In this document: positions 1 to 6,472 of the stretch, piece by piece
How positions within the stretch are numbered: position 1 is the stretch's first letter
How the letters are laid out: every line of letters begins with the position of its first letter
Assembly: GCA_031267335.1 (NCBI GenBank)
Contig: JAIRZH010000067.1
Coordinates: 1 to 29,137 of the forward strand
Reading direction: 5' to 3'
Length of the DNA: 29,137 bases
Source: Oscillospiraceae bacterium
GTDB lineage: Bacteria; Bacillota; Clostridia; Oscillospirales; Acutalibacteraceae
Notes under the pieces: generated by a model
Seen by the model: the letters and a program-made list of their open reading frames with translations, nothing else
Told to the model about the DNA's origin: nothing
Databases searched by the model: none
Position numbers and translations under genes: made by a program

Positions 1-17
1 CCGCTGTTTCTTTGGGA

Positions 18-48
18 GTACCCGTTTCTTTTCTAAAGAAATGGGTAC
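18..48. repeat. Near-perfect 14 bp inverted repeat (hairpin)
   Basis: The arms at 18-31 and 35-48 pair over 14 bases with a single G:T mismatch and a 3-base loop. The stem could form in RNA from either strand. No T-run follows directly on the plus strand, so it is not a convincing rho-independent terminator. A gene to the left, outside the window, may end near here: the second frame is open from base 2 to a TAA at about 75, but nothing recognisable is encoded. Confidence 0.55.
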
Positions 49-70
49 AAAGAGTAAGGCTTTGAAAAGA

Positions 71-154
71 ACTTAAGCTTACCTAAATGTGGTGGACATA
101 AAATCAGGCATTAGATAAGCACTTAAGCTTACCTGAAAGAGGCAAACATAAAAT
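71..154. repeat. Imperfect 34 bp direct repeat, 50 bp period
   Basis: Bases 71-104 and 121-154 begin with the same 14 bases (ACTTAAGCTTACCT) and end with the same 9 bases (ACATAAAAT), with a diverged middle. The two copies lie in the otherwise featureless leader of the first gene. Function is unknown; they could be binding sites or the remains of a tandem duplication. Confidence 0.6.
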
Positions 155-187
155 AATTTCTAGTATTAAAGAAACATTAATAAAAGT

Positions 188-216
188 TTGAAAAAGTTTT
201 TTTAATTATTTATATT
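188..216 (+). promoter_or_regulatory. Candidate sigma-70 type promoter for the 290-1447 gene
   Basis: TTGAAA at 188-193 is followed after a 17-base spacer by TATATT at 211-216. Transcription would start near 223 and leave a leader of about 65 bases. In DNA this AT-rich such matches arise by chance, so the call rests on spacing and position only. Confidence 0.4.
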
Positions 217-289
217 ATTATTTTATACAGGTAGTTTTTTAGCATAAAGTAGCTACGCATTTCAAAAAAACACGGAGACACAAGAACCA

Positions 290-1447
290 TTGCTAAAATT
301 TAGATTCAAGAAAATCAAAAAAATAAAAAATAATTTTTTAAAAATTCTTGTTGCAAGTTTAGCAATTTTAAATTTATTTACTAGTGATTTATTAGTTAAG
401 GCTAATGAAAGCGATACTAAAATACTAGAAAGAAAATTTCAATCGTTAATACAAAAAAACCGAGAGAAAATAAATAATGACAAAAAGCTAACCTTTAACA
501 AATTAAAAACTTTAAAATATATTAGTTTTGGAATTTTAGCATTTGTAGCAGTACGCTTAAGAATTAAAAGGTATAATAAACATACTGAAGATGTTTATTT
601 GGTAGAAGAATCTTTGCAAGAAAAAAACGCTGAATGGAAAAAAGCTCAACAAGCTGAATGGGAAAAAACTCAGCGGAAAGAAAAAGAAGCTCGACTAAAA
701 AGAGATCAACTTTTAGCAGAAATTCGGGAATGGTTAAAAGATATTTGCGAACAAGATGAAATAAGAAGAGGATTAATATCTAATGCTAACATTGATAAAG
801 AAATTATATTAAATTTTATAACTTTTTTTATTAAAACAGTCCATTCAGCCAAAAAACTTTTAGGAATTCTTCGAAAAGGATTAAATTTTGAACATTACGA
901 AAGTTCTGGAAAAATTACAGTTATAGATACTAATGCTACTTTTGATTTAAATTATCCAATTCCATCGAAACCGGATGGTTTGAAGCGAACTAGGGCTATA
1001 CACAAAAGAGTGGGAAAAGCGTTTGGAAATTTAGAATGTTTTTTTTATTTTTTTGTTATAATTTTTAACGCGTTAGTAAAAACATTTAAGTTAAATTGTT
1101 TTGGTAATCATGAAGGCTACGAAAATTTAATATTAGGTGGATACGAATGGATAAATGGTGACTATATACCAATTTTTAAAGCAACAGGATATAAAATATT
1201 TTTTGAAGATATCAATTTTATGCCTACTATGTTAACGACTCATTTTTCTAATCAAGGGCCAATAGATGATCTTAGATATATGTTAGAAAAAATTTATCAT
1301 AAAGAAAAAACTTTATACCATTTAGAAAGATTAGAAAAAGTTTTATATAATTTAAAAATAAATAGTGATATTTCGGCTAAGGATATTTTAGATATTTTAC
1401 TTTTTTTTGTAAAACGTTCAGGTATGTTGCGAGTTTATGATTATTAA
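290..1447 (+). CDS. Hypothetical membrane or secreted protein with coiled coil
   Basis: I do not recognise a family. The start chosen is TTG at 290, with GGAG at 274-277 upstream. The 385-residue product begins with a Lys/Arg-rich stretch, then a hydrophobic segment at about 16-34 that ends in a plausible signal-peptidase site near Ala39. A second hydrophobic segment lies at about 75-90, and a highly charged coiled-coil stretch rich in Glu, Lys and Trp at about 105-150. A third hydrophobic patch (FFYFFVIIFNALV) is at 251-263. The rest looks globular and helical. The lysine-rich N-terminus followed by one strong hydrophobic segment resembles the start of the 18070-20160 protein, so both may share an export route. 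The stop codon overlaps the left end of a MITE-like element, but removing that element restores a TAA at the same place, so the protein is not truncated by it. A host-facing or envelope role is a guess. Confidence 0.7.
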   Translation: MLKFRFKKIKKIKNNFLKILVASLAILNLFTSDLLVKANESDTKILERKFQSLIQKNREKINNDKKLTFNKLKTLKYISFGILAFVAVRLRIKRYNKHTEDVYLVEESLQEKNAEWKKAQQAEWEKTQRKEKEARLKRDQLLAEIREWLKDICEQDEIRRGLISNANIDKEIILNFITFFIKTVHSAKKLLGILRKGLNFEHYESSGKITVIDTNATFDLNYPIPSKPDGLKRTRAIHKRVGKAFGNLECFFYFFVIIFNALVKTFKLNCFGNHEGYENLILGGYEWINGDYIPIFKATGYKIFFEDINFMPTMLTTHFSNQGPIDDLRYMLEKIYHKEKTLYHLERLEKVLYNLKINSDISAKDILDILLFFVKRSGMLRVYDY

Positions 1448-1605
1448 GGCCTGTTCCCACTATTTGAAATGACAAAATTTCAAGTAATTTTTGGTTTGGA
1501 TAAGGAAAATTCTTTCACAATACTAACGTATTGTAAAAAAATTTAACGTAGTACAAATCAAAAAGTACCGAAATATGGTCGTCAAATGGTAGCAGGAACA
1601 GGCCT
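1447..1605. mobile_element. MITE-like element, family 1, copy A
   Basis: This 159 bp non-coding element has perfect 11 bp terminal inverted repeats (AGGCCTGTTCC at the left and its complement at the right). It is flanked by TTA at 1444-1446 and 1606-1608, as expected for a 3 bp TNA target duplication. Most of its length is loosely palindromic, so it can fold into one long hairpin. It is the inverted counterpart of copy B at 1810-1967, with roughly nine of ten positions matching. No transposase is encoded. TNA duplications are made by some IS5-family groups, so mobilisation by such an enzyme in trans is a reasonable inference. Confidence 0.85.
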
Positions 1606-1608
1606 TTA

Positions 1609-1806
1609 ATTCTGTTAAAGGATATCATCATCAAATTAGAAAATTCACAAAAATCAAAACTGTTTATCCAAGCGATGATGCTTTAAAAAAATCGATATAT
1701 CTTTCAATATAGGAAGTGACTAAAAAATGGAATTTATTGATTCCGAATTGAGGTGTGATATTCGGACGGCTTACTATTTTTTGAAGGCAGATTGAATTTG
1801 TCGAAA
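1609..1806 (+). pseudogene. IS256 (Mutator-type) transposase C-terminal remnant
   Basis: Translated in the frame starting with GTTAAAGGATAT near 1615, the stretch reads as the C-terminal tail of an IS256-family transposase. The sequences KTVYPSDDALKK and EVTKKW are followed by GVIFGRLTIF, and then, after a one-base shift, FEGRLNL. An in-frame TAG sits in the Ile-Glu stretch, and a TGA sits where the family has a conserved Trp. Only about 65 codons remain, and both flanks are family 1 elements. It is inactive. The identification rests on recall of the family's C-terminal pattern, not on a search. Confidence 0.7.
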
Positions 1807-1809
1807 CTA

Positions 1810-1967
1810 TGGTCTGTTCCCACTACTGTTTAACGACCATATTTCGGTACTTTTTGATTTGTATTAAGTTAAATTTTTTTCAATACGTTAGTATTGTGAA
1901 AGAATTTTCCTTATCCAAACCAAAAATTACTCGAAATTTTGTCATTTCAAATAGTGGGAACAGACCC
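1810..1967. mobile_element. MITE-like element, family 1, copy B
   Basis: This is the inverted counterpart of copy A: reading it forward gives the complement of 1447-1605 with scattered substitutions. Its ends are GGTCTGTTCC and GGAACAGACC. The flanks are less clean than in copy A (CTA on both sides can be drawn but the terminal base is asymmetric), so the exact borders are uncertain by one or two bases. With copy A it encloses the IS256 remnant. Confidence 0.8.
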
Positions 1968-2724
1968 TAGTAGATTAGAAAAACTAATTCCAATTTTAGA
2001 AAAAACTATTTACACCAAATTATTGACATTTTCTAAGAGCCTGTCTAACATTTTTAAGCAATACAGATTTAGCGATAAAATTTTTAAAATTTAAAGCGCG
2101 AGGAAGGCAAATACTGACATATTTAACTGGCGAGCAATACAGAATTTTAAAAATTTTAGTTAAATATGTGTTGTTTCAGAGATATTAGACAGGCTTTAAG
2201 ACTATCAAATTTAATTATTAGTTCTTCAAGCGGTGAATATGATAAAAAAACCGAAAAAATTAAATATGATATCGAGGTTCACAAAAAAACATTAGAATGA
2301 ATTTTTCGGATGTTTCAAGCAATAAACAAAAAGAAAAAATAGAAGAAACTGAAAGAAGATGTGGAAAATCTATTAATTATCTTATAGCTGCTATTAAGAA
2401 TCTTGAGGAAAGTAAAACAAGAAGTTTAACAGCTCAAAATTCACAAGTTGAAGCAAATAAATCGCTCTCAGCAGTGGAAGAGGTTACAGGAAATGAAAAA
2501 AATTCACAATTGAAACACTTGAAAAGATCCAAAAAGAATTATACAATAGAATTGAAGAAGTTAATTATACAATCGGAGAATTAAATATTTCAATGCAAAA
2601 AAATATCAATAAAAAAAATTTTCTTGCTCATGATACTTCTTTTAAAGATTTAATTTCAATAGGTGAAATAATTAATGATGCAAATATCAAAAAAAGATAT
2701 TATGAAAATTATTTTATTTTATGA
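1968..2724 (+). pseudogene. Decayed coiled-coil protein gene, split by a MITE and frameshifts
   Basis: Coherent Lys/Glu/Asn-rich coding text runs through four segments in changing frames. Segment one, about 1969-2034, reads SRLEKLIPILEKTIYTKLL. A family 2 element then interrupts at 2037-2196. The text resumes at about 2202-2297 in another frame, moves to the open frame 2297-2584, and from about 2503 moves into a frame that closes with TGA at 2722-2724, reading ETLEKIQKELYNRIEEVNY and onward. The 2503 shift is next to an A-run. The 2297 start has no ribosome binding site. The product would have been a helical coiled-coil protein. Whether all segments come from one gene is inferred from composition and order. 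Confidence 0.55.
2037..2196. mobile_element. MITE-like element, family 2, copy 1
   Basis: This 160 bp element has terminal inverted repeats of about 15 bp, GAGCCTGTCTAACAT at the left and ATATTAGACAGGCTT at the right. TAA is duplicated at 2034-2036 and 2197-2199. It matches the 160 bp element at 4397-4556 along its full length with few substitutions. It has no open frame of note. Terminal GAGCCTGT and a TNA duplication recall IS5-family ends, so an IS5-type transposase elsewhere in the genome is the likely source. It sits inside the decayed coiled-coil gene. Confidence 0.88.
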
Positions 2725-3010
2725 AAAAAATAGGGCATATCAAATATTTTAATTTTAAACAATATATAAAACTTAAATACAGAAAAGATATTTTTTTTAA
2801 AATTATTTTGAAATTAATCAAAATAATAATTCAAAATTTATTTCAAATAGATACATTGTTATTTGGTGGTAAATTAATAGAGATGGAACGAATTAAAAAT
2901 ATTATTTCAATTTACGTTTTGATGAAAATCAAGTTTATGAAGATTGCTGTTTTATTTCTGAGATTTGCGAGTATCAGTTGAGACACTTGGGTCTTCTCCA
3001 GTTTATTTGA
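2725..3010 (+). pseudogene. Decayed coding remnant, unrecognised
   Basis: No intact gene is supported here. The best coding-like text is the frame open from 2897 and closed by TGA at 3008-3010. It has a balanced composition (RFDENQVYEDCCFISEI is part of it), unlike the Ile/Lys-rich text of the competing frame that begins with ATG at 2721. Upstream in the same frame, fragments such as NRYIVIWW and INRDGTN are separated by stop codons, which suggests a gene tail that has lost its frame. Family unknown. Confidence 0.35.
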
Positions 3011-3021
3011 AGCGATATAGC

Positions 3022-3140
3022 TAAGAGCCTATCCTCAAAAAATAAACAATACTAACAATCAAAAAATATTTGAAATATTAGATATTTAAATGCTAAATTT
3101 AATGTGAATTACGTGAATTAATTGAATTCGCGTTAAATTT
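3022..3140. repeat. Solo element end plus hairpin upstream of tarJ-like gene
   Basis: TAA followed by GAGCCTATCC at 3022-3034 looks like one end of a family 2-type element, but no matching right end is visible. Farther on, 3095-3111 and 3124-3140 form an inverted repeat with 14 of 17 positions pairing around a 12-base loop, 45 bases before the tarJ-like start. It could be a terminator of decayed upstream transcription, an operator, or another element remnant. Confidence 0.4.
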
Positions 3141-3184
3141 TAAAACCGGAGTAAATAAATGGAAAATAAACAAAGTTATAAATC

Positions 3185-4240
3185 ATGGATAATCAGTTGG
3201 AATTTTTTATGATTAATTGTATTTATCAATTAACGGCTCCGGAAAATATTAATTTAAAATTTGAAAATATAAATTTTGATAATAAAATATTAGTTCGACC
3301 AAGATTTATGTCAATTTGTCGTGCTGACCAGAGATATTATTTTGGTAAACGTGAATTATCGATATTAAAGAAAAAACTTCCAATGGCATTAATACATGAA
3401 AGTTGTGGAGTTATTATATATGATGGAACATCAAAATTTAAAGTTGGCTCAAAAGTTGTTATGATTCCTAATGTTCCTGGCGCGCGGTTAAATAATGCAA
3501 AAATTAAAAAACAGAATTTTATTTATGAAAATTATGAATCTGATGCCAAATTTCTTTCGAGCGGCCTTGATGGTTTTATGCGCGAGATTGTAGCACTTGA
3601 TGCCGATAGAATTTTGCCTTTCGAAAGCAATAATGAATCAATTTTTTGTATAACTGAACTTATAAGTGTAGTGATTCATGCTATAAAACGATTTTTAAAT
3701 AGTTCTCATTTATGCCGTGAAAAAATTGCAGTTTTTGGGGATGGCCCAGTTGGGTTTTTATTATGTTTAGCATTAAAAAAAATGTTACCAGAAAGTAAAG
3801 TTTTAATTTTCGGCCGACATCAAAGTAAATTATCTAGGTTTTCGTTTGCTGATGAGACTTTTTCGCAATTTGATAAAAATATAAAATTTGATCATGCTTT
3901 TGAGTGCGTTGGAGGATATGGAAGCGCAAACGCTATTGAAACAATAATTAATTGTATTAAACCCCAAGGCACCGTGATAATTATGGGCGTTAGTGAAGAA
4001 AAAATTCCTGTAAACACACGTGATATTTTAGAAAAAGGTTTAAGTTTCATAGGCGCAAGCCGTTCCGGCCGAGAAGATTTTAAGCTTGCCATAGATTTTC
4101 TTGAAAATGAAGATTTTAGTAAAAGAGCTTCAATAGTTGTATCCGATAAAGGCACGCTAAGTAATATTCAAGATATACGTAATATTTTCGCCGAATCATT
4201 AACAGTAACATTTAAGCTTTTTTTTGAGTGGAATATATAA
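3185..4240 (+). CDS. tarJ: TarJ-like ribulose/ribitol-5-phosphate dehydrogenase
   Basis: This is a medium-chain zinc-type dehydrogenase of 351 residues that resembles TarJ/BcsJ. Those NADPH-dependent enzymes reduce ribulose 5-phosphate to ribitol 5-phosphate for CDP-ribitol and ribitol-phosphate polymers. Features seen: SICRADQRYYFGKRE with the catalytic zinc Cys45; KKKLPMALIHESCG with His71-Glu72; the nucleotide-binding GDGPVG at 185-190; and no four-cysteine structural zinc lobe, as in TarJ. The family usually begins near MINCIYQL, so the Met at 3209 may be the true start. The ATG at 3185 adds eight residues, and neither start has a strong ribosome binding site. A better-placed GGAG (3148-3151) serves an ATG at 3159 in another frame that stops after 17 codons. 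TarI (cytidylyltransferase) normally sits beside TarJ but is absent; both flanks are decayed DNA. The frame is intact. Confidence 0.85.
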   Translation: MDNQLEFFMINCIYQLTAPENINLKFENINFDNKILVRPRFMSICRADQRYYFGKRELSILKKKLPMALIHESCGVIIYDGTSKFKVGSKVVMIPNVPGARLNNAKIKKQNFIYENYESDAKFLSSGLDGFMREIVALDADRILPFESNNESIFCITELISVVIHAIKRFLNSSHLCREKIAVFGDGPVGFLLCLALKKMLPESKVLIFGRHQSKLSRFSFADETFSQFDKNIKFDHAFECVGGYGSANAIETIINCIKPQGTVIIMGVSEEKIPVNTRDILEKGLSFIGASRSGREDFKLAIDFLENEDFSKRASIVVSDKGTLSNIQDIRNIFAESLTVTFKLFFEWNI

Positions 4241-4282
4241 TAGAAAATTTGTAAAAACTTACTTTATATTTAGTCAAAATTA

Positions 4283-4393
4283 TGGTCTGTTATCATTATC
4301 GTTTAACGGCCGTATTTTGATACTTTTTGGTTTGTGCTATGTTAAATTTTTTTGCAATACTATCGGTATTGTAAAAAAAATTTTCCTTTTGTT
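4283..4393. mobile_element. MITE-like element, family 1, truncated copy C
   Basis: This stretch starts with GGTCTGTT at 4284 and follows copy B in the same orientation for about 110 bases, through the TTTAACGGCCGTATTTTG and TTAAATTTTTTTGCAATAC blocks, with more substitutions than between A and B. It stops where the family 2 element begins. Its missing right third does not reappear on the other side, so the loss was by deletion or rearrangement and not by simple insertion. Confidence 0.75.
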
Positions 4394-4396
4394 TAA

Positions 4397-4556
4397 GAGC
4401 CTGTTTAATATTTCTAAGCAATATAAATTTAACGATAAAATTTTTAAAATTCAAAGCGTGAGGAAAGCAAATACTGACGTATTTAACTGACGAGCAATAT
4501 AGAATTTTAAAAATTTTAGCTAAATATGTGTTGCTAAAGAGATATTAGACAGGCTC
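4397..4556. mobile_element. MITE-like element, family 2, copy 2
   Basis: This 160 bp element is the same length as the copy at 2037-2196. Its ends are GAGCCTGTTTAATAT and ATATTAGACAGGCTC, and TAA is duplicated at 4394-4396 and 4557-4559. It abuts the truncated family 1 element. Open frames crossing it are not genes. Confidence 0.88.
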
Positions 4557-4559
4557 TAA

Positions 4560-4887
4560 GAGACGGCAAGTTAAACGTACTTTTGTTTGAGCTAATTGAC
4601 CAAAAGTTTTGTCACAAATAATTATGGAGTTAAAATTATTCATCAAAAAAATATTTTTATGATTTTTTTACTTGCATATATTTTCGAAATGTTTTTGAAA
4701 ACAGATTCTAAATTATTTTATAAAATTTAAAAACAAAAAAGATGAGAGATTAAACTTTCGATTTCCTACTTTTGCTAGAACAAAAAAAAGATCGGGGAAA
4801 GAAATGAAGTTGTGTATAATTTTTATTTTATTTGCCAAGTTTTAGTAATGTAGGCTATGTGGTAATTTGAATTTGTTAAAGTGCATC
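4560..4887. other. Intergenic stretch without recognisable gene
   Basis: This is AT-rich DNA with no sustained frame, RNA gene or element end that I can identify. It probably carries the promoter of the downstream cluster, but no single candidate stands out. Confidence 0.4.
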
Positions 4888-4952
4888 ATGTTAAAGAAAG
4901 GAAAATAAGATTTACGGAAAATATAGCCGAGACTGTAGAAATATGTTTTTAG
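4888..4952 (+). pseudogene. Dead duplicate of the 5' end of the 5049 gene
   Basis: The ATG at 4888 opens with codons for MLKKGK, then a TAA. After adding one base the text continues as IRFTENIAETVEICF before another stop. This aligns residue for residue with the start of the next gene (MLKKGQIKFT, then KAAEIAKQFF), with about half of the positions identical or similar. It is a partial, frameshifted paralogue lying 100 bases ahead of the intact copy. Similarity fades after about 22 codons. Confidence 0.6.
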
Positions 4953-5048
4953 AAAGAAAGTTAAAGTCAAAATTGAAACAAGTTAAATTAGAAATCCAGA
5001 TCAAAGCATCGTGAATGATTTTAATTTAAATTAGGTGGTGAGGTTATT

Positions 5049-5510
5049 GTGCTAAAAAAGGGACAAATAAAATTTACTGTAAAAGCAGCTGAGATTGCAA
5101 AACAATTTTTTATCAAGAAAAATGCGAATGAATTTTTAGTTGCAGTAAATGAAGAAGATAAACCTTCAGGTGCTAAGGATATTTATAAAAAATTATTAAG
5201 CAGAAAACAAGATTCTTCAAATGAATTAAGAGTTTATGCAACAGATATTATAAAAGCTGAGAGATTTCTTACCGTAAATTTATTAAAAGAAGGAAGGCTT
5301 AGTTTTATATTGAGTCTTGATTTAAGTTGTTTGCTATATATTGCCAAATCTCAACAGGACAAATATGAAAAAATAAAAATGCCAGAACTAGATTGGCCGA
5401 TAGTATTTTTAGATGAAAGTAAAAATAGTAATGTAACTGAGTTTGAAAGAAAAATGAACAAGTCAGTGACAATTGATTTGCCTGATTTGATTCTGAGCAT
5501 AAACGAATAG
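5049..5510 (+). CDS. Hypothetical protein, first gene of the 5049-7943 cluster
   Basis: I do not recognise this 153-residue protein. The GTG start follows a strong ribosome binding site (AGGTGGTGAGG, about 5034-5044). There is no signal peptide or membrane segment. The text alternates short beta-like stretches (QIKFTVKAAEIAK, EFLVAVNEED, SFILSLDLSCLLYIA) with charged helices, consistent with a small soluble alpha/beta protein. It is followed after 14 bases by the next gene and is very likely co-transcribed with it. A degraded duplicate of its first 22 codons lies just upstream. Small soluble proteins ahead of exported or toxic proteins can be chaperones or immunity factors; that is speculation from position only. 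Confidence 0.7.
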   Translation: MLKKGQIKFTVKAAEIAKQFFIKKNANEFLVAVNEEDKPSGAKDIYKKLLSRKQDSSNELRVYATDIIKAERFLTVNLLKEGRLSFILSLDLSCLLYIAKSQQDKYEKIKMPELDWPIVFLDESKNSNVTEFERKMNKSVTIDLPDLILSINE

Positions 5511-5524
5511 GAGATTGGTAATAA

Positions 5525-6013
5525 ATGTCATCTATAGAAGAATTAGTAATAAAAGCTCATAAAAATGATCCAAAAGCAATGGAAGCTATAAATAAAGCAT
5601 TGGATAGAAAAAAAGTTGTGAAACCTAAAGAAGAATTTGTTAAGAAAGTTGCAAAAGATGATTCGGAAGTTTTGAAAACCAAAATTAAAAAATTAGATTT
5701 TGTTGAGCCCAAAGCAATGGCAAAAGACGATATGGATTTATTATCAATGGCGAAGAATTTACAAAGTGTAAATGTCGAAAAAATGGAAGGAAGTGAAATT
5801 TATAAACACATTGGTAATTTAAAAAAATTCTTAAAATCAGCGATGGATAAATCAGAAGATGATTCGTTAATTAATCCAACAAAAAATATATTCCAAATAC
5901 TAGATAAAATACCAAAAAATATTGATCTTAAAAAAACCGAAGTACCTAAAAATATGGTAAATCAAGTATTAAATGCAATTAAACAAATTAATAAAAGTCA
6001 AAAAGAGGTGTAA
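5525..6013 (+). CDS. Hypothetical charged helical protein
   Basis: Unrecognised, 162 residues, with an ATG start preceded by TAGGAG. It is strongly charged and lysine-rich, with no hydrophobic segment and no cysteine, and is predicted by eye to be mostly helix. The N-terminal 30 residues (MSSIEELVIKAHKNDPKAME and on) resemble a short helix-turn-helix-like amphipathic pair, and the middle carries many Lys-Asp/Glu alternations. Only 3 bases separate its stop from the next start, and that start's ribosome binding site (GAGGTG) lies inside the end of this gene, so translation is probably coupled. Its role may be tied to the downstream membrane and dehydratase-like protein, but nothing in the sequence shows how. 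Confidence 0.7.
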   Translation: MSSIEELVIKAHKNDPKAMEAINKALDRKKVVKPKEEFVKKVAKDDSEVLKTKIKKLDFVEPKAMAKDDMDLLSMAKNLQSVNVEKMEGSEIYKHIGNLKKFLKSAMDKSEDDSLINPTKNIFQILDKIPKNIDLKKTEVPKNMVNQVLNAIKQINKSQKEV

Positions 6014-6016
6014 AAA

Positions 6017-6472
6017 ATGACATGGAACGAACTTATTACTTTTGTAACGGAAAACGCAACAGCAATAGCTGAAGTAATACTATTATGCACAGCAGGAGTA
6101 GCAGGAGCGTTATTAAACGGAGAAGTTGCAGCAGGTTTTGGAGCATTCGGGTCAGTAGCAGGAGGAATATTAGTATTTGAAGCAAAGAAAGCAGAAGCCA
6201 AAAGAAGAGCAGAAGCAAGAAAAGCAGGTGAGGCGGTATTAACCAATAGATTTGGACAGATTTTTAAAAATGAAATACTCAGCTTGTTTAATGATGATCA
6301 ATTTATAAAAATACGAAATTATATTAAAGAACTAGGAAAATACTGTGGGACCAACAAAAGAGTTGAATCTTTTCTTGAAAGTGCAAATAGAAATGTTTCT
6401 CATTCCATACTGCGTAATGCTGTAGAAGCTGCCGAATTTGCTGATAGAGCAGAAGAAAAAAAAGCAATTTAA
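6017..6472 (+). CDS. Small protein with membrane hairpin; 5' part of a broken fusion
   Basis: This 151-residue product is preceded by a good GAGGTG site. Two Gly/Ala-rich hydrophobic segments at about 16-33 and 36-54 form a likely membrane hairpin (ILLCTAGVAGALLNG, GAFGSVAGGILVFEA). A very basic and acidic Ala/Lys/Arg/Glu stretch and a soluble helical region follow. It ends nine bases after a run of eight A (6456-6463). The -1 frame is open across the end and continues into the dehydratase-like text, which has no start codon of its own between 6448 and 6604. So this ORF is probably the N-terminal part of a longer ancestral protein that now terminates early, unless slippage on the A-run still makes the fusion. 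No family is recognised for this segment alone. Confidence 0.7.
   Translation: MTWNELITFVTENATAIAEVILLCTAGVAGALLNGEVAAGFGAFGSVAGGILVFEAKKAEAKRRAEARKAGEAVLTNRFGQIFKNEILSLFNDDQFIKIRNYIKELGKYCGTNKRVESFLESANRNVSHSILRNAVEAAEFADRAEEKKAI

Noticed and set aside
1442..1610. The MITE copy A might have truncated the 290-1447 protein by supplying its stop codon.
   Set aside because: Removing the element and one TTA copy still leaves TAA in frame right after the same last codon, so the stop predates the insertion.
1740..1770. A TGA where the IS256 family has Trp could suggest a code with TGA as Trp.
   Set aside because: clpP ends with TGA, Trp codons in core genes such as rpoD and glnS are TGG, and the remnant also carries TAG and a frameshift. 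It is simple decay.
2721..2981. Open frame of 86 codons starting MKKIGHIKYF.
   Set aside because: It has no ribosome binding site, Ile/Lys-dominated composition typical of non-coding AT-rich frames, and a better-composed competing frame at 2897-3010.
3159..3212. ATG at 3159 with a well-placed GGAG ahead of the tarJ-like gene.
   Set aside because: The frame ends after 17 codons. It could be a leader peptide or a leftover start of a lost gene, but nothing else supports it as a gene.
4224..4490. Open frame of 88 codons overlapping the end of the tarJ-like gene.
   Set aside because: It runs through two MITE-like elements, and its text is the translation of their non-coding sequence.
6036..6246. 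Two overlapping minus-strand frames opposite the membrane-hairpin gene.
   Set aside because: They arise from the Gly/Ala-rich codons of the plus-strand gene read in reverse; they lack ribosome binding sites and have low-complexity text.
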